From positions 1 to 20,449 of the IMG/VR virus record IMGVR_UViG_3300028840_000226: a stretch of DNA of 20,449 nucleotides. One strand, written 5' to 3'. Origin of the DNA: a virus. Shown here one piece after another: positions 14,008 to 19,927 of this stretch (positions are counted from its first letter, which is position 1; each line of letters opens with the position of its first letter). Position numbers and translations under genes: made by a program. The notes beneath the pieces were generated by a model. It was not told the DNA's origin and did not search any database. It was given only the letters and a program-made list of their open reading frames with translations.

Positions 14008-14270
14008 TACTCCGGTATTATTCCTTCCAGACTGACCCCGGCCTCGTTACATCTCCTAATCAATTCCCCTATCGTCCACTGCATCCGACCTAACCGCACA
14101 ATAAGCCAGAACCCGTAAAAGCACAGCAGCAGAACGAACAACCCCAACGTGGCCCGTACTCGATCCCTCCAATAATAAACCCCGTACCGCACCGCCATGA
14201 ATAAGGCCAAAAGCCAGATAACAATGTCCACCACGTTCCCACTGATATATGTTTCCCAGATCACTGCCAT
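14007..14270 (-). CDS. Two-helix membrane protein (87 aa)
   Basis: Two hydrophobic helices are visible, about residues 11-27 (VDIVIWLLALFMAVRYG) and 41-59 (LGLFVLLLCFYGFWLIVRL), separated by a charged loop YYWRDRVRA. A soluble acidic end, GELIRRCNEAGVSLEGIIPE, follows. I chose the ATG at 14270, which overlaps the previous stop by ten bases; an upstream ATG at 14291 adds seven residues and would overlap by 31. Size and topology fit a class II holin, but the gene lies among packaging genes and no endolysin is nearby. Function unknown. Confidence 0.68.
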   Translation of the reverse strand: MAVIWETYISGNVVDIVIWLLALFMAVRYGVYYWRDRVRATLGLFVLLLCFYGFWLIVRLGRMQWTIGELIRRCNEAGVSLEGIIPE

Positions 14271-14608
14271 CCGTCCGGTATCTCGGTCCATAGTATTACG
14301 TTCTTATTCGGTAAAGGTTTTCCCATGAAGAAATAATGTCCATTGAACTCCCGGTGTATTACCTCCATCGCCTCCATTAGTTCAACCCTCTTCTTTGCCT
14401 CAACCCACACTGGCTTTCGTATCAATGCCAGAATGTCCCGGTTATCGTCTGGTGCTTCCTTTCCCTTGTACCATTTCGGGGGGTTCACCGTCACACCAAG
14501 CACCTTTGTTGGTTCCTCTTTTTTGATCATTTTCGCCATATCCTTAAAATAAGCGGCATGCCGTATAAGCTGAGCGGCTACCTGTTTTCTCGTCCGTAGT
14601 AATACCAT
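14261..14608 (-). CDS. Unknown basic protein (115 aa)
   Basis: The N-terminal half is a long basic helix (TRKQVAAQLIRHAAYFKDMAK) and the middle is Pro/Lys-rich (NPPKWYKGKEAPDDNRD). A helix follows (VEAKKRVELMEAMEVIHREF), then a C-terminal strand hairpin ending VILWTEIPDGWQ. The ATG at 14608 is the first start after an in-frame stop. It overlaps the membrane protein gene downstream by ten bases. The basic front could bind DNA, but I recognise no family. Confidence 0.68.
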   Translation of the reverse strand: MVLLRTRKQVAAQLIRHAAYFKDMAKMIKKEEPTKVLGVTVNPPKWYKGKEAPDDNRDILALIRKPVWVEAKKRVELMEAMEVIHREFNGHYFFMGKPLPNKNVILWTEIPDGWQ

Positions 14609-14649
14609 CCGTCCACTGTCGTTCTGATCTCTGTATCAGTTGGCCACAT
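14578..14649 (-). CDS. Possible 23-residue peptide (low confidence)
   Basis: An ATG at 14649 opens a frame reading MWPTDTEIRTTVDGWYYYGR and four more codons before TAG at 14578. It fills most of the only gap in this part of the operon and overlaps the next start by 31 bases, in the style of its neighbours. The length is too short to judge coding from composition. Confidence 0.25.
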   Translation of the reverse strand: MWPTDTEIRTTVDGWYYYGRENR

Positions 14650-14664
14650 TGGGATTGCTGAGCG

Positions 14665-14687
14665 ATAAGTGGAAATTGTACACTTAT
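14665..14687. repeat. Inverted repeat at a gene end
   Basis: ATAAGTG (14665-14671) and CACTTAT (14681-14687) are perfect inverted arms with a nine-base spacer. The repeat overlaps the stop codon of the small acidic gene upstream. No U-run follows, so it is not an obvious terminator; an operator or an RNA-processing hairpin is possible. Confidence 0.5.
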
Positions 14688-14878
14688 TCAAATTCGCCAC
14701 TTTCAACCCTCTCAATCAGTTGTAAAAAGGATTTCAAAGCCACTTCCGCTTTCCAATCTCCCGGCCCGAACTCCTGTTCCATCCTATCCCGTATTGTCTT
14801 CTCCAACTCTTCCCTGCTCATTCCCTCCATTCGAGCAGCTTCAAGCAATCTCTTCACTTCCTCAACCGCCTCAACCAT
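14684..14878 (-). CDS. Small acidic helical protein (64 aa)
   Basis: The protein is mainly charged helix (MVEAVEEVKRLLEAARMEGM, then EELEKTIRDRMEQEFGPGDW and a last helix). The frame is open from an ATG at 14935, but I prefer the ATG at 14878, which overlaps the small-terminase stop by eight bases; ATGs at 14935 and 14911 would overlap by 65 and 41. It follows the terminase small subunit-like gene, so it may be a packaging accessory. No family recognised. Confidence 0.6.
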   Translation of the reverse strand: MVEAVEEVKRLLEAARMEGMSREELEKTIRDRMEQEFGPGDWKAEVALKSFLQLIERVESGEFE

Positions 14879-15368
14879 CGGGTCCGGTTCCTCCTCCTTG
14901 CCCCAGGGCATTCCGCATGCTGTTAATTTCTTCATAGTCTATGTCGATTGTTTCCACCTTCCCACAAGCCTTGTCATACAATTTGTACCACAGCTTTCTC
15001 TCCCCTTCCGTTAATAATCCCAGATTGAATAGCTGTTCCCCGGTCGTGTTTACGTTCACATTGACCTCCCCGCTCATGGAAAGCATTGCCCTCTCCTCCG
15101 GGGTACAGATCAGCTTGTACAAAGCCAATAATTCTGCCGTCCTATCTCCATCGTAAAACCTCTTCCTCAGTGATACCTTGATGCTGATTTTGTTCTTTTC
15201 AAGCTCCTCTTTTATAGCATCCATTTCATCCGATCCTGCCGGGAAAAGATTGTACCATGTCGATCTGTTACAAGGCACGAATCCTATTATGTCCTCGATG
15301 AAAAACAGCTTGTGCTTCCTGACCGCATCAATGCTTTGATCAAGCAGTTTGTCTTTTTTGTACGCCAT
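14871..15368 (-). CDS. Terminase small subunit-like DNA-binding protein (165 aa)
   Basis: Residues about 1-70 look like a helix-turn-helix recognition domain: FFIEDIIGFVPCNRSTWYNL followed by basic helices (KNKISIKVSLRKRF). A helical stretch with LALYKLICTPEERAML follows, then a Gly-rich end. I recall proteins of this layout from Bacteroidota phages and related elements, where they are annotated as terminase small subunits or DNA-binding proteins. Its place upstream of the HNH and large terminase genes supports a role in choosing packaging sites. It could instead be a regulator. The start at 15368 overlaps the 41-residue gene by 29 bases. Confidence 0.68.
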   Translation of the reverse strand: MAYKKDKLLDQSIDAVRKHKLFFIEDIIGFVPCNRSTWYNLFPAGSDEMDAIKEELEKNKISIKVSLRKRFYDGDRTAELLALYKLICTPEERAMLSMSGEVNVNVNTTGEQLFNLGLLTEGERKLWYKLYDKACGKVETIDIDYEEINSMRNALGQGGGTGPDG

Positions 15369-15465
15369 CTTCTTCCTTTCTCAACTCTCTGAAATAATTC
15401 ATTCGCACAGGTCTTCTGTCCCGTGGATGGATAGTCAGTTCCATTCCCAAAAATTTCCGTTTCAT
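15340..15465 (-). CDS. Small basic protein (41 aa)
   Basis: I read this frame in the gap. The ATG at 15465 overlaps the stop of the zinc-ribbon-like gene as ATGA. The peptide reads MKRKFLGMELTIHPRDRRPV and then RMNYFRELRKEED and a short tail, ending at TGA 15340-15342 inside the next gene. It is strongly basic. The coupling is the best evidence that it is translated; the function is unknown. Confidence 0.55.
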   Translation of the reverse strand: MKRKFLGMELTIHPRDRRPVRMNYFRELRKEEDGVQKRQTA

Positions 15466-15725
15466 GGTGCAGGTGTTATTTTTTTCATTCTCACAATCTG
15501 AGTCGGGAAATGGTCAGGGCATTCCATCCTTTCCACTCCTTCTGAATCTTTCCATCGTGGTTTCCTCCTCACGGTTCTGTACCTTTCTCCTTCCCCTTTG
15601 ACTTGTTCCGCATCTCCGGGGTCTGGTTTCTCTGGAATCACTTCGACCGGGATGTCTGTTGCTACGATGAATCCACTGCCGTCACAATTCGGGCAGGATA
15701 ATTCCCAAAGTTCTCCGTCTGCCAT
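15462..15725 (-). CDS. Zinc-ribbon-like small protein (87 aa)
   Basis: CPNCDGSG at residues 11-18 is the DnaJ-like Cys-x-x-Cys-x-Gly-x-Gly zinc motif. Cys69 and His72 in ECPDHF could complete a CxxC...CxxH zinc site. The middle is Pro/Glu-rich with a basic RTVRRKPRW segment. It starts five bases after the stop of the 52-residue gene and is coupled by ATGA to the 41-residue gene. Metal binding is likely from the sequence; its partner, protein or nucleic acid, cannot be told. Confidence 0.68.
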   Translation of the reverse strand: MADGELWELSCPNCDGSGFIVATDIPVEVIPEKPDPGDAEQVKGEGERYRTVRRKPRWKDSEGVERMECPDHFPTQIVRMKKITPAP

Positions 15726-15730
15726 AGTTT

Positions 15731-15889
15731 TTATATTTTTTCCTCTCCTTCAATGTCAATCCAAAATTTACCTGTATGTTTTCCGTTCAGGCTTTCATAG
15801 TGTGGGAGCCAACTGGTGATCGTGGCCCCTTCCCTTTTCAATTTCCTGAGATACCCCATTAGTTCTGTGAATGAGTCTTTTTCTTTCAT
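15731..15889 (-). CDS. Small protein after the glycosyltransferase (52 aa)
   Basis: I read this short frame from the ATG at 15889, which overlaps the glycosyltransferase stop as ATGA, to TAA at 15731. It has an N-terminal basic helix (SFTELMGYLRKLKREGATI) and a strand-rich end (HTGKFWIDIEGEE). The exact coupling and balanced composition support it as a real gene. No family recognised. Confidence 0.62.
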   Translation of the reverse strand: MKEKDSFTELMGYLRKLKREGATITSWLPHYESLNGKHTGKFWIDIEGEEKI

Positions 15890-16644
15890 ACTCCTTTTAT
15901 TGGTATTTTCAGGATAGGGTTTATGTCGTATTCCTTTTCCTTTCCTGATTTGTTCGATTTGTCAAAAGCAATTATTCTCTTGCCCCACTTCCTCTGCAAC
16001 CTTTTATTCTGTTCCATTTCCGTGTCCACATTTCGATACGCTGCCACCCCTCCATGCAAGGTGTTCTGCTCACAAACGTAATGGTACATATTCAATCGAA
16101 GGTTCTTTCTGTATTCATTCAATACCTGTAACGTCATGTCGTAATCTTCCTTCAGAAATAATGCTTCGTCATATCTCAATGGATTGTCCATGTGAGCTTG
16201 AAACGGGCCACCGATATAATGCACCGTGCCAAATGGAGTGTATTCTCTGTACGCCCCTTTATCCTTCAGGCAATTCACGCCCCAATATTTCACGCCCAAA
16301 TCGGTCGCCAGTAACATTCCCTCCTGTATCATCTGGTAAACATCTTCCTCCTTCAGCCTTTTATCCTTATTCCCGTTCCACCTTCCAAAATAATTAATGT
16401 CATCGTCCATCAGAACAATGTTCTTCTCCTTTGCGTTATCCAGTATATAATTCCAGACCCTCGCCAGATTTCCTTGTACTTCATCAGGAATCGCCCAGAC
16501 CTTCACCCCAAGTTTTTTGTACTCCTCCTCTTCGCTTTCCATCACAACGTAAACAATCTCCCGGAGGTATTTATGTGTCTTAGCCAACTGAGGCCGTTTA
16601 TATGAAGCAACGTAGATCCTGTATTTTAATCCCTTTCCATCCAT
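15886..16644 (-). CDS. GT-A glycosyltransferase, TET-associated-type (252 aa)
   Basis: The N-terminus YRIYVASYKRP is the nucleotide-sugar binding start typical of this group. A DxD metal motif lies in IVLMDDDINYF (residues 76-86, DDD at 80-82). An acidic pair that may be catalytic sits in FLKEDYDM (Glu165, Asp166), and LHGGVAAYRN (His197) may give a further metal ligand. The arrangement resembles the TAGT glycosyltransferases of phages, some of which act on modified DNA bases (Iyer and co-workers described that family). It overlaps the methyltransferase gene by 19 bases and follows a ParB-like gene, so the three look like one cassette. The substrate could be a DNA base, a surface glycan or a phage protein. 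Confidence 0.75.
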   Translation of the reverse strand: MDGKGLKYRIYVASYKRPQLAKTHKYLREIVYVVMESEEEEYKKLGVKVWAIPDEVQGNLARVWNYILDNAKEKNIVLMDDDINYFGRWNGNKDKRLKEEDVYQMIQEGMLLATDLGVKYWGVNCLKDKGAYREYTPFGTVHYIGGPFQAHMDNPLRYDEALFLKEDYDMTLQVLNEYRKNLRLNMYHYVCEQNTLHGGVAAYRNVDTEMEQNKRLQRKWGKRIIAFDKSNKSGKEKEYDINPILKIPIKGV

Positions 16645-17186
16645 AATATGCCGTGTTCCCTGTGTAATTCAATGAAATCCTTTTCCCTCCATTCCCTGCT
16701 AAACATTCCGATAATGTCACATTTGTCAAAATCGTGATAATGGTGAGGATTGTAATGTGTGGTCTTTTTCGTTGGAAAACTGATCAATGCCTTTATAGCA
16801 TTTGACCTTTCAATCAAATCGATCAGCTGTTTTGGTTTATGAAGATGTTCAATAATTTCAAAAGCTACTACCATGTCAGCTTCCATGTTGAACTGTTTGA
16901 TCGTTGACTGTTTGAACTGAACCTTGCCATGCCCGAAATTGACCTGAGCCCATTCGATTGCTTCCTGTTCCTGATCGAAAGCAATAACGTCCTCAACATC
17001 CGGGTTTTTACTGATCAGATATGAGCCATAGCCACATCCGCAAGCCACATCCATCACAACCCCGGAGCAATATTGTCTTATTATTCCATACCGTTCAATA
17101 TGTCTGCGATTCATTATGTCCAATTCCATCCTGTCCAACTCTTCACCCGTCAGGTAAATCCTTTCCCTCACATTCCTGCCTTTCAT
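16626..17186 (-). CDS. Class I SAM-dependent methyltransferase (186 aa)
   Basis: Motif I is VMDVACGCGYG (residues 44-54), an acidic residue that binds the SAM ribose lies in IAFDQEQEAI (Asp71), and the post-motif strand is VVAFEIIEHL (106-115), as in Methyltransf_11/23 enzymes. The end has FPTKKTTHYNPHHYHDFD, a pattern seen in UbiG-like and sugar methyltransferases. There is no DPPY, NPPF or PC motif, so an ordinary DNA base methyltransferase is unlikely. I chose the ATG at 17186, which forms ATGA with the ParB-like stop, over the longer frame from 17246. It may methylate the sugar added by the glycosyltransferase or a small molecule. Confidence 0.83.
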   Translation of the reverse strand: MKGRNVRERIYLTGEELDRMELDIMNRRHIERYGIIRQYCSGVVMDVACGCGYGSYLISKNPDVEDVIAFDQEQEAIEWAQVNFGHGKVQFKQSTIKQFNMEADMVVAFEIIEHLHKPKQLIDLIERSNAIKALISFPTKKTTHYNPHHYHDFDKCDIIGMFSREWREKDFIELHREHGILWMERD

Positions 17187-17770
17187 TTTTTCTTGCTTTT
17201 CAGATATTGTGTGCCGTTTACCACTCTTCCAACTCCCTTGCTCCATTCCTTCCCATTCGACCGCTTTGCGCTTACCGCCTCAAGGTTGAACTCCGTCAAT
17301 GCCTGAAGCCAATCAATCCTATTGTCGAAATACAATACAACGTAATTATGCTCCTCGTCCAGAAACTCGCTGAACTTTACCTCTGGCTCTTTTATTTCTT
17401 CCTCTTCCTCACCCACAAAAGTTTCAATTCCCCAATCATCCAGTTCGTCAACCTCCCACTCGTTTGCCAATGTGTCCATGTCCCATTCACCGAATCCCAC
17501 GTTGTCACCAATAATGAACTTTCGCTGCTCCTCCTCCGTCAACTCCTCGGCCCTCTTCACCCAATCTTCAGGTATTTCCTTGTACCCCAATTCCACCAAT
17601 GCCCTGTACCGCATATTTCCTCCCAATATCGTGTTATCCTGATCCACTACGATAGGCCGTAGCTTCATCATCTTCGGAAAATCCTGTATTCTTTCCTTCA
17701 ATCTCTCCATGCTCGTCTTGGTGATGTACCGGGGGTTCCGCTCATTCACCTTCAGTTCGGTTATTTTCAT
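17183..17770 (-). CDS. ParB/sulfiredoxin-fold phage protein (195 aa)
   Basis: The N-terminus MKITELKVNERNPRYI and motif ILGGNMRYRAL (residues 48-58) with the following GYKEIP give a ParB/Srx-type nucleotide-binding domain, whose GGxxR motif binds CTP or ATP. Residues 77-130 are acidic (EEEEEIKEPEV). The C-terminal part (YVVLYFDNRIDWLQAL, then KGVGRVVNG) looks like a separate small domain I recall from phage ParB-like proteins. There is no visible HTH or DNA methyltransferase domain, unlike many phage ParB fusions. The ATG at 17770 overlaps the previous gene by 29 bases, and the stop joins the methyltransferase by ATGA. Confidence 0.82.
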   Translation of the reverse strand: MKITELKVNERNPRYITKTSMERLKERIQDFPKMMKLRPIVVDQDNTILGGNMRYRALVELGYKEIPEDWVKRAEELTEEEQRKFIIGDNVGFGEWDMDTLANEWEVDELDDWGIETFVGEEEEEIKEPEVKFSEFLDEEHNYVVLYFDNRIDWLQALTEFNLEAVSAKRSNGKEWSKGVGRVVNGTQYLKSKKK

Positions 17771-18086
17771 TCTGTCCCTCTTTAAATGATGTTTTTATGG
17801 TAATTATGTATGATTTGAATGCCGATCGCTTGACCATTCCACGACCGTCTGAATTTGCTACTACTGTTTTAACCAGAACAGCCAGTGTATTGTTGAACGC
17901 CTGAGCAAAATCATTCGGTACACTTCCATCCACAGGCAACATGGCTTCCCCTGCCATCAATGTCACCACATCTTTGTGTACTTTCCTTCCACCAGAGATA
18001 GCATGGCTCCCAATCAGTACAGCTTTCTGGAACCTGTCCAGATGCTGAAAAACTATGTCCTGTACTTCCTGCTGAATCTTATCCAT
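17742..18086 (-). CDS. Unknown small protein (114 aa)
   Basis: The frame is open from 18233, but the ATG at 18086 (MDKIQQEVQDIVFQHLDRF) overlaps the previous stop by eight bases, so I take it as the start. It has an N-terminal helix, a GSHAISGGRKVHKDVVTLM segment, a central acidic helix, and a strand-rich end (AFKSYIITIKTSFKE). I do not recognise the family. It couples the Trp-rich protein to the ParB-like gene. Confidence 0.72.
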   Translation of the reverse strand: MDKIQQEVQDIVFQHLDRFQKAVLIGSHAISGGRKVHKDVVTLMAGEAMLPVDGSVPNDFAQAFNNTLAVLVKTVVANSDGRGMVKRSAFKSYIITIKTSFKEGQNENNRTEGE

Positions 18087-19002
18087 TCCTTTGTTTTTTC
18101 CATCGGTTATACAACATATCAAGCCAATCCTTGTCCCATTTATATTTTTCCGTCTCGGGTAATTTCCTCCACTCCTCAGACCTCCATGCCTCCCCGTTCC
18201 ATTGGAACCCCTTCTTGTTACGGTAATTTTCAATGAAATCGATTTCCAGATGCACCAGTTTACTTCCGCACAATATCTTTAAAACATGGTTCCACTGTGG
18301 AGTGTATTTCAGTAACCTATCTCCGAGCCTTTCCGATCCTGTAACATAGATCATACAACCATGAAGGTGCTTGACGTACCCCGGATAACCTAAGTTGTTC
18401 ACCAATCGGTCATAAAAATACCTCCGCAATCCCTTTTCGGTCTTCTCCTTTTCCTTCCATCCATCCCGGTATTTTTCCGTCCACAGCCTCCAGTCCATTT
18501 CCCTCATCAGCACCCACTCAAAGGCCCGTTGGTATTTCTTATTCAGTAACGCCCTTTTCCACAACCACAATCCGCTCCGATTCATCCAAAACGGTATGCG
18601 TACCTGTCTGATCCATTCCTTCCGCTGATCCTCGTTCAGTCCTTCCATCAAGCAGATGGAGGTCAGGGTGTACTTATAAGGGTCTCTCGTCATACTCCTC
18701 TGGCTCCTGAACTTTTTATAGCCTTTCTCCTTCAAAATCTTCTTCTGCTTCCTGTCCAGTTCTAACCAATCAGGCCACCTTTTATACTCCTTCAACAGCA
18801 TCATACAATTCAGCAGCAAATCCCAATCCTGCAGGGCCGCAGCGAAGTTCGCTGTCCGCATAATACAGTCTGCCCTTCCCATGTGATCGAACCCGAATAC
18901 ATTGAAAGAATAGTCATCCGCATAGGTCAGCATCGTATCTACCTGACGGTGAACCCATAACTCAGTTGTCAACAATAACTGTTCGTTCTCTTCAGATTTC
19001 AT
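18079..19002 (-). CDS. Trp-rich protein of unknown function (307 aa)
   Basis: The protein has 19 Trp among 307 residues (about 6%), with long charged helices and several aromatic pairs (WPDWLELDRKQKKI, GLWLWKRALL, MDWRLWTEK). There is no signal peptide, membrane helix or motif I can name. Its end is rich in W/K/E (WRSEEWRKLPETEKYKWDK). The ATG at 19002 lies 13 bases after a strong terminator hairpin, so its expression probably depends on read-through. The gene is coupled to the next by an eight-base overlap. Confidence 0.78.
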   Translation of the reverse strand: MKSEENEQLLLTTELWVHRQVDTMLTYADDYSFNVFGFDHMGRADCIMRTANFAAALQDWDLLLNCMMLLKEYKRWPDWLELDRKQKKILKEKGYKKFRSQRSMTRDPYKYTLTSICLMEGLNEDQRKEWIRQVRIPFWMNRSGLWLWKRALLNKKYQRAFEWVLMREMDWRLWTEKYRDGWKEKEKTEKGLRRYFYDRLVNNLGYPGYVKHLHGCMIYVTGSERLGDRLLKYTPQWNHVLKILCGSKLVHLEIDFIENYRNKKGFQWNGEAWRSEEWRKLPETEKYKWDKDWLDMLYNRWKKQRNG

Positions 19003-19015
19003 AATTGTTTACCGC

Positions 19016-19049
19016 AAAAAAAAGGGGCAACCCCTCCCGGAGCCACCCC
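19016..19049 (-). terminator. Strong intrinsic terminator ahead of the Trp-rich gene
   Basis: On the minus strand GGGGTGGCTCC, loop GGGA and GGGGTTGCCCC form an 11-pair stem using Watson-Crick and G-U pairs, followed by eight T's and GCGG. The G-U pairs become C-A and A-C mismatches on the other strand, so it works only for minus-strand transcription. It is the clearest terminator in the window and ends 13 bases before the start codon at 19002. Confidence 0.85.
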
Positions 19050-19075
19050 AAGCCATGAATAATAGAACCTATGTA

Positions 19076-19105
19076 CAAAGATTCATAACGCACAAGTCTC
19101 GCAAA
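19076..19105 (-). promoter_or_regulatory. Candidate Bacteroidota-type promoter
   Basis: On the minus strand TTTG (19105-19102) is followed after 18 bases by AATCTTTG (19083-19076), one mismatch from the TAnnTTTG -7 element of Bacteroidota; the known spacing is about 19-21. A transcript from here would start near 19070 and run straight into the terminator at 19049-19016, so it would be a short leader or small RNA unless read-through occurs. Confidence 0.35.
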
Positions 19106-19131
19106 TTTCAATCGATTAAATTTACGTAAAT
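19103..19131. repeat. Overlapping palindromes in the control region
   Basis: ATTTACGTAAAT at 19120-19131 is a perfect 12-base palindrome. AAATTT..AATCGATT..AAATTT (19103-19123) is palindromic except for one extra base. Both lie just upstream of or over the candidate -33 element and at the end of the DnaA-like gene, which fits binding sites for a dimeric regulator. Confidence 0.55.
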
Positions 19132-19620
19132 CTATGCAATAAATCCATTCAGTCCAAATCTTTTCGCCAGTTCGTTCAACCGCCACCTGTATTCCTTAAT
19201 CGTGGAAGCCAGTTCCTCGGCTTTTTCAACTCTCTGGTACGTCACTGATCTGTCCCATTTCAGAATGCGTGTAATATCCCTCGGAGCATATCCCATCTGT
19301 ACGGCTATCCAACAAGTCATCTGCCTTACCTCAACAAATTCCCGGTTACGCTTCTTGCTGTTTACATCCTTCACTGTCACCCCTGATAATTTGCACGCCA
19401 TATCCCTCACATTAATTAAAACATAATCCGGTGGTATGATAACTTTCTCGTTTACGTCCTTGATAGGTAAAATGTCATCCTCCACCAAATCCTGCGGTTT
19501 AATGTGTCCCTTCAGATAATTGAATAATATTTCCTCCATTGTCATCTTTCGATGGTGGAGCCTCAAATAATACTCAGCGAATCCGAAGAGGTCTGCCTTG
19601 CTGTACATTATCTCACTCAT
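19132..19620 (-). CDS. DnaA domain IV-like DNA-binding protein (162 aa)
   Basis: Residues about 72-140 follow the pattern of the DnaA C-terminal domain: a helix with MACKLSGVTVKDVNSKKR, then EFVEVRQMTCWIAVQMGY, in the place of DnaA's ARQ-AMYL helix, then DITRILKWDRSVTYQRVEKA, matching the IG-x-FG-xRDHTTV-x-HA signature. Here WDRSVTYQRV stands in for RDHTTVLHA, so the signature is diverged. There is no AAA+ ATPase domain. The protein could bind DnaA-box-like sites to start or block replication, or act as a repressor. It overlaps the 64-residue gene by eight bases and is followed by the palindromes and terminator. Confidence 0.75.
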   Translation of the reverse strand: MSEIMYSKADLFGFAEYYLRLHHRKMTMEEILFNYLKGHIKPQDLVEDDILPIKDVNEKVIIPPDYVLINVRDMACKLSGVTVKDVNSKKRNREFVEVRQMTCWIAVQMGYAPRDITRILKWDRSVTYQRVEKAEELASTIKEYRWRLNELAKRFGLNGFIA

Positions 19621-19807
19621 AATCGTACAGCTTTAAAATTACACTTCTACCAGATTCAGGATGTATAGGTATCTTCCACCCTCCGACCAGTTCCACATCA
19701 AGGTACGTCCCATCATTCAGCTTCGTTCCGATCCCTCGAACATCCTTCCGCTTGAACTCGACCGTCATCCCATTCCGGGTTTTTGCTACAATTCTCGTAT
19801 TTCTCAT
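19613..19807 (-). CDS. Small unknown protein (64 aa)
   Basis: The protein is a compact, beta-rich, basic one (TRNGMTVEFKRKDVRGIGTK, DGTYLDVELVGGWKIPIHPE). The frame is open to a TTG at 19816, but the ATG at 19807 follows the A-rich stretch GAAATTTGAAACAA and is the likely start. It is coupled to the DnaA-like gene by an eight-base overlap. The size and strand pattern suggest a small barrel or regulator; no family recognised. Confidence 0.68.
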   Translation of the reverse strand: MRNTRIVAKTRNGMTVEFKRKDVRGIGTKLNDGTYLDVELVGGWKIPIHPESGRSVILKLYDYE

Positions 19808-19927
19808 TTGTTTCAAATTTCAGGATAGGCGAAAGCCTCCCAAATTTCGGTGATCTCTTTTCCAGTGATACCTACATACCACCGTCATAGTAAACCGCCT
19901 CAAATCGGGAGGTTTGCCCGTCCTTTG
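19808..19927. other. 120-base intergenic gap, nothing firm
   Basis: The gap lies between the replication-type gene and the 64-residue gene. It contains CCTCCC and GGGAGG words about 60 bases apart that could pair, but no terminator with a U-run, no convincing promoter and no frame with a plausible start. Confidence 0.4.

Noticed and set aside
14878-14935. Longer N-terminus (ATG at 14935) for the small acidic protein
   Set aside because: It would overlap the small-terminase gene by 65 bases, more than all but one of the overlaps I accepted here, while the ATG at 14878 gives the usual eight-base overlap.
18992-19186. Minus-strand frame of 64 residues across the terminator and end of the DnaA-like gene
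   Set aside because: It runs through the palindromes and the terminator, overlaps the DnaA-like gene by 55 bases, and its composition shows no coherent fold; the non-coding signals explain the region better.
19837-19903. Short frame starting MTVVCRYHWKRD in the gap after the replication-type gene
   Set aside because: It has about 22 codons, no start signal, no coupling to a neighbour and no recognisable motif.
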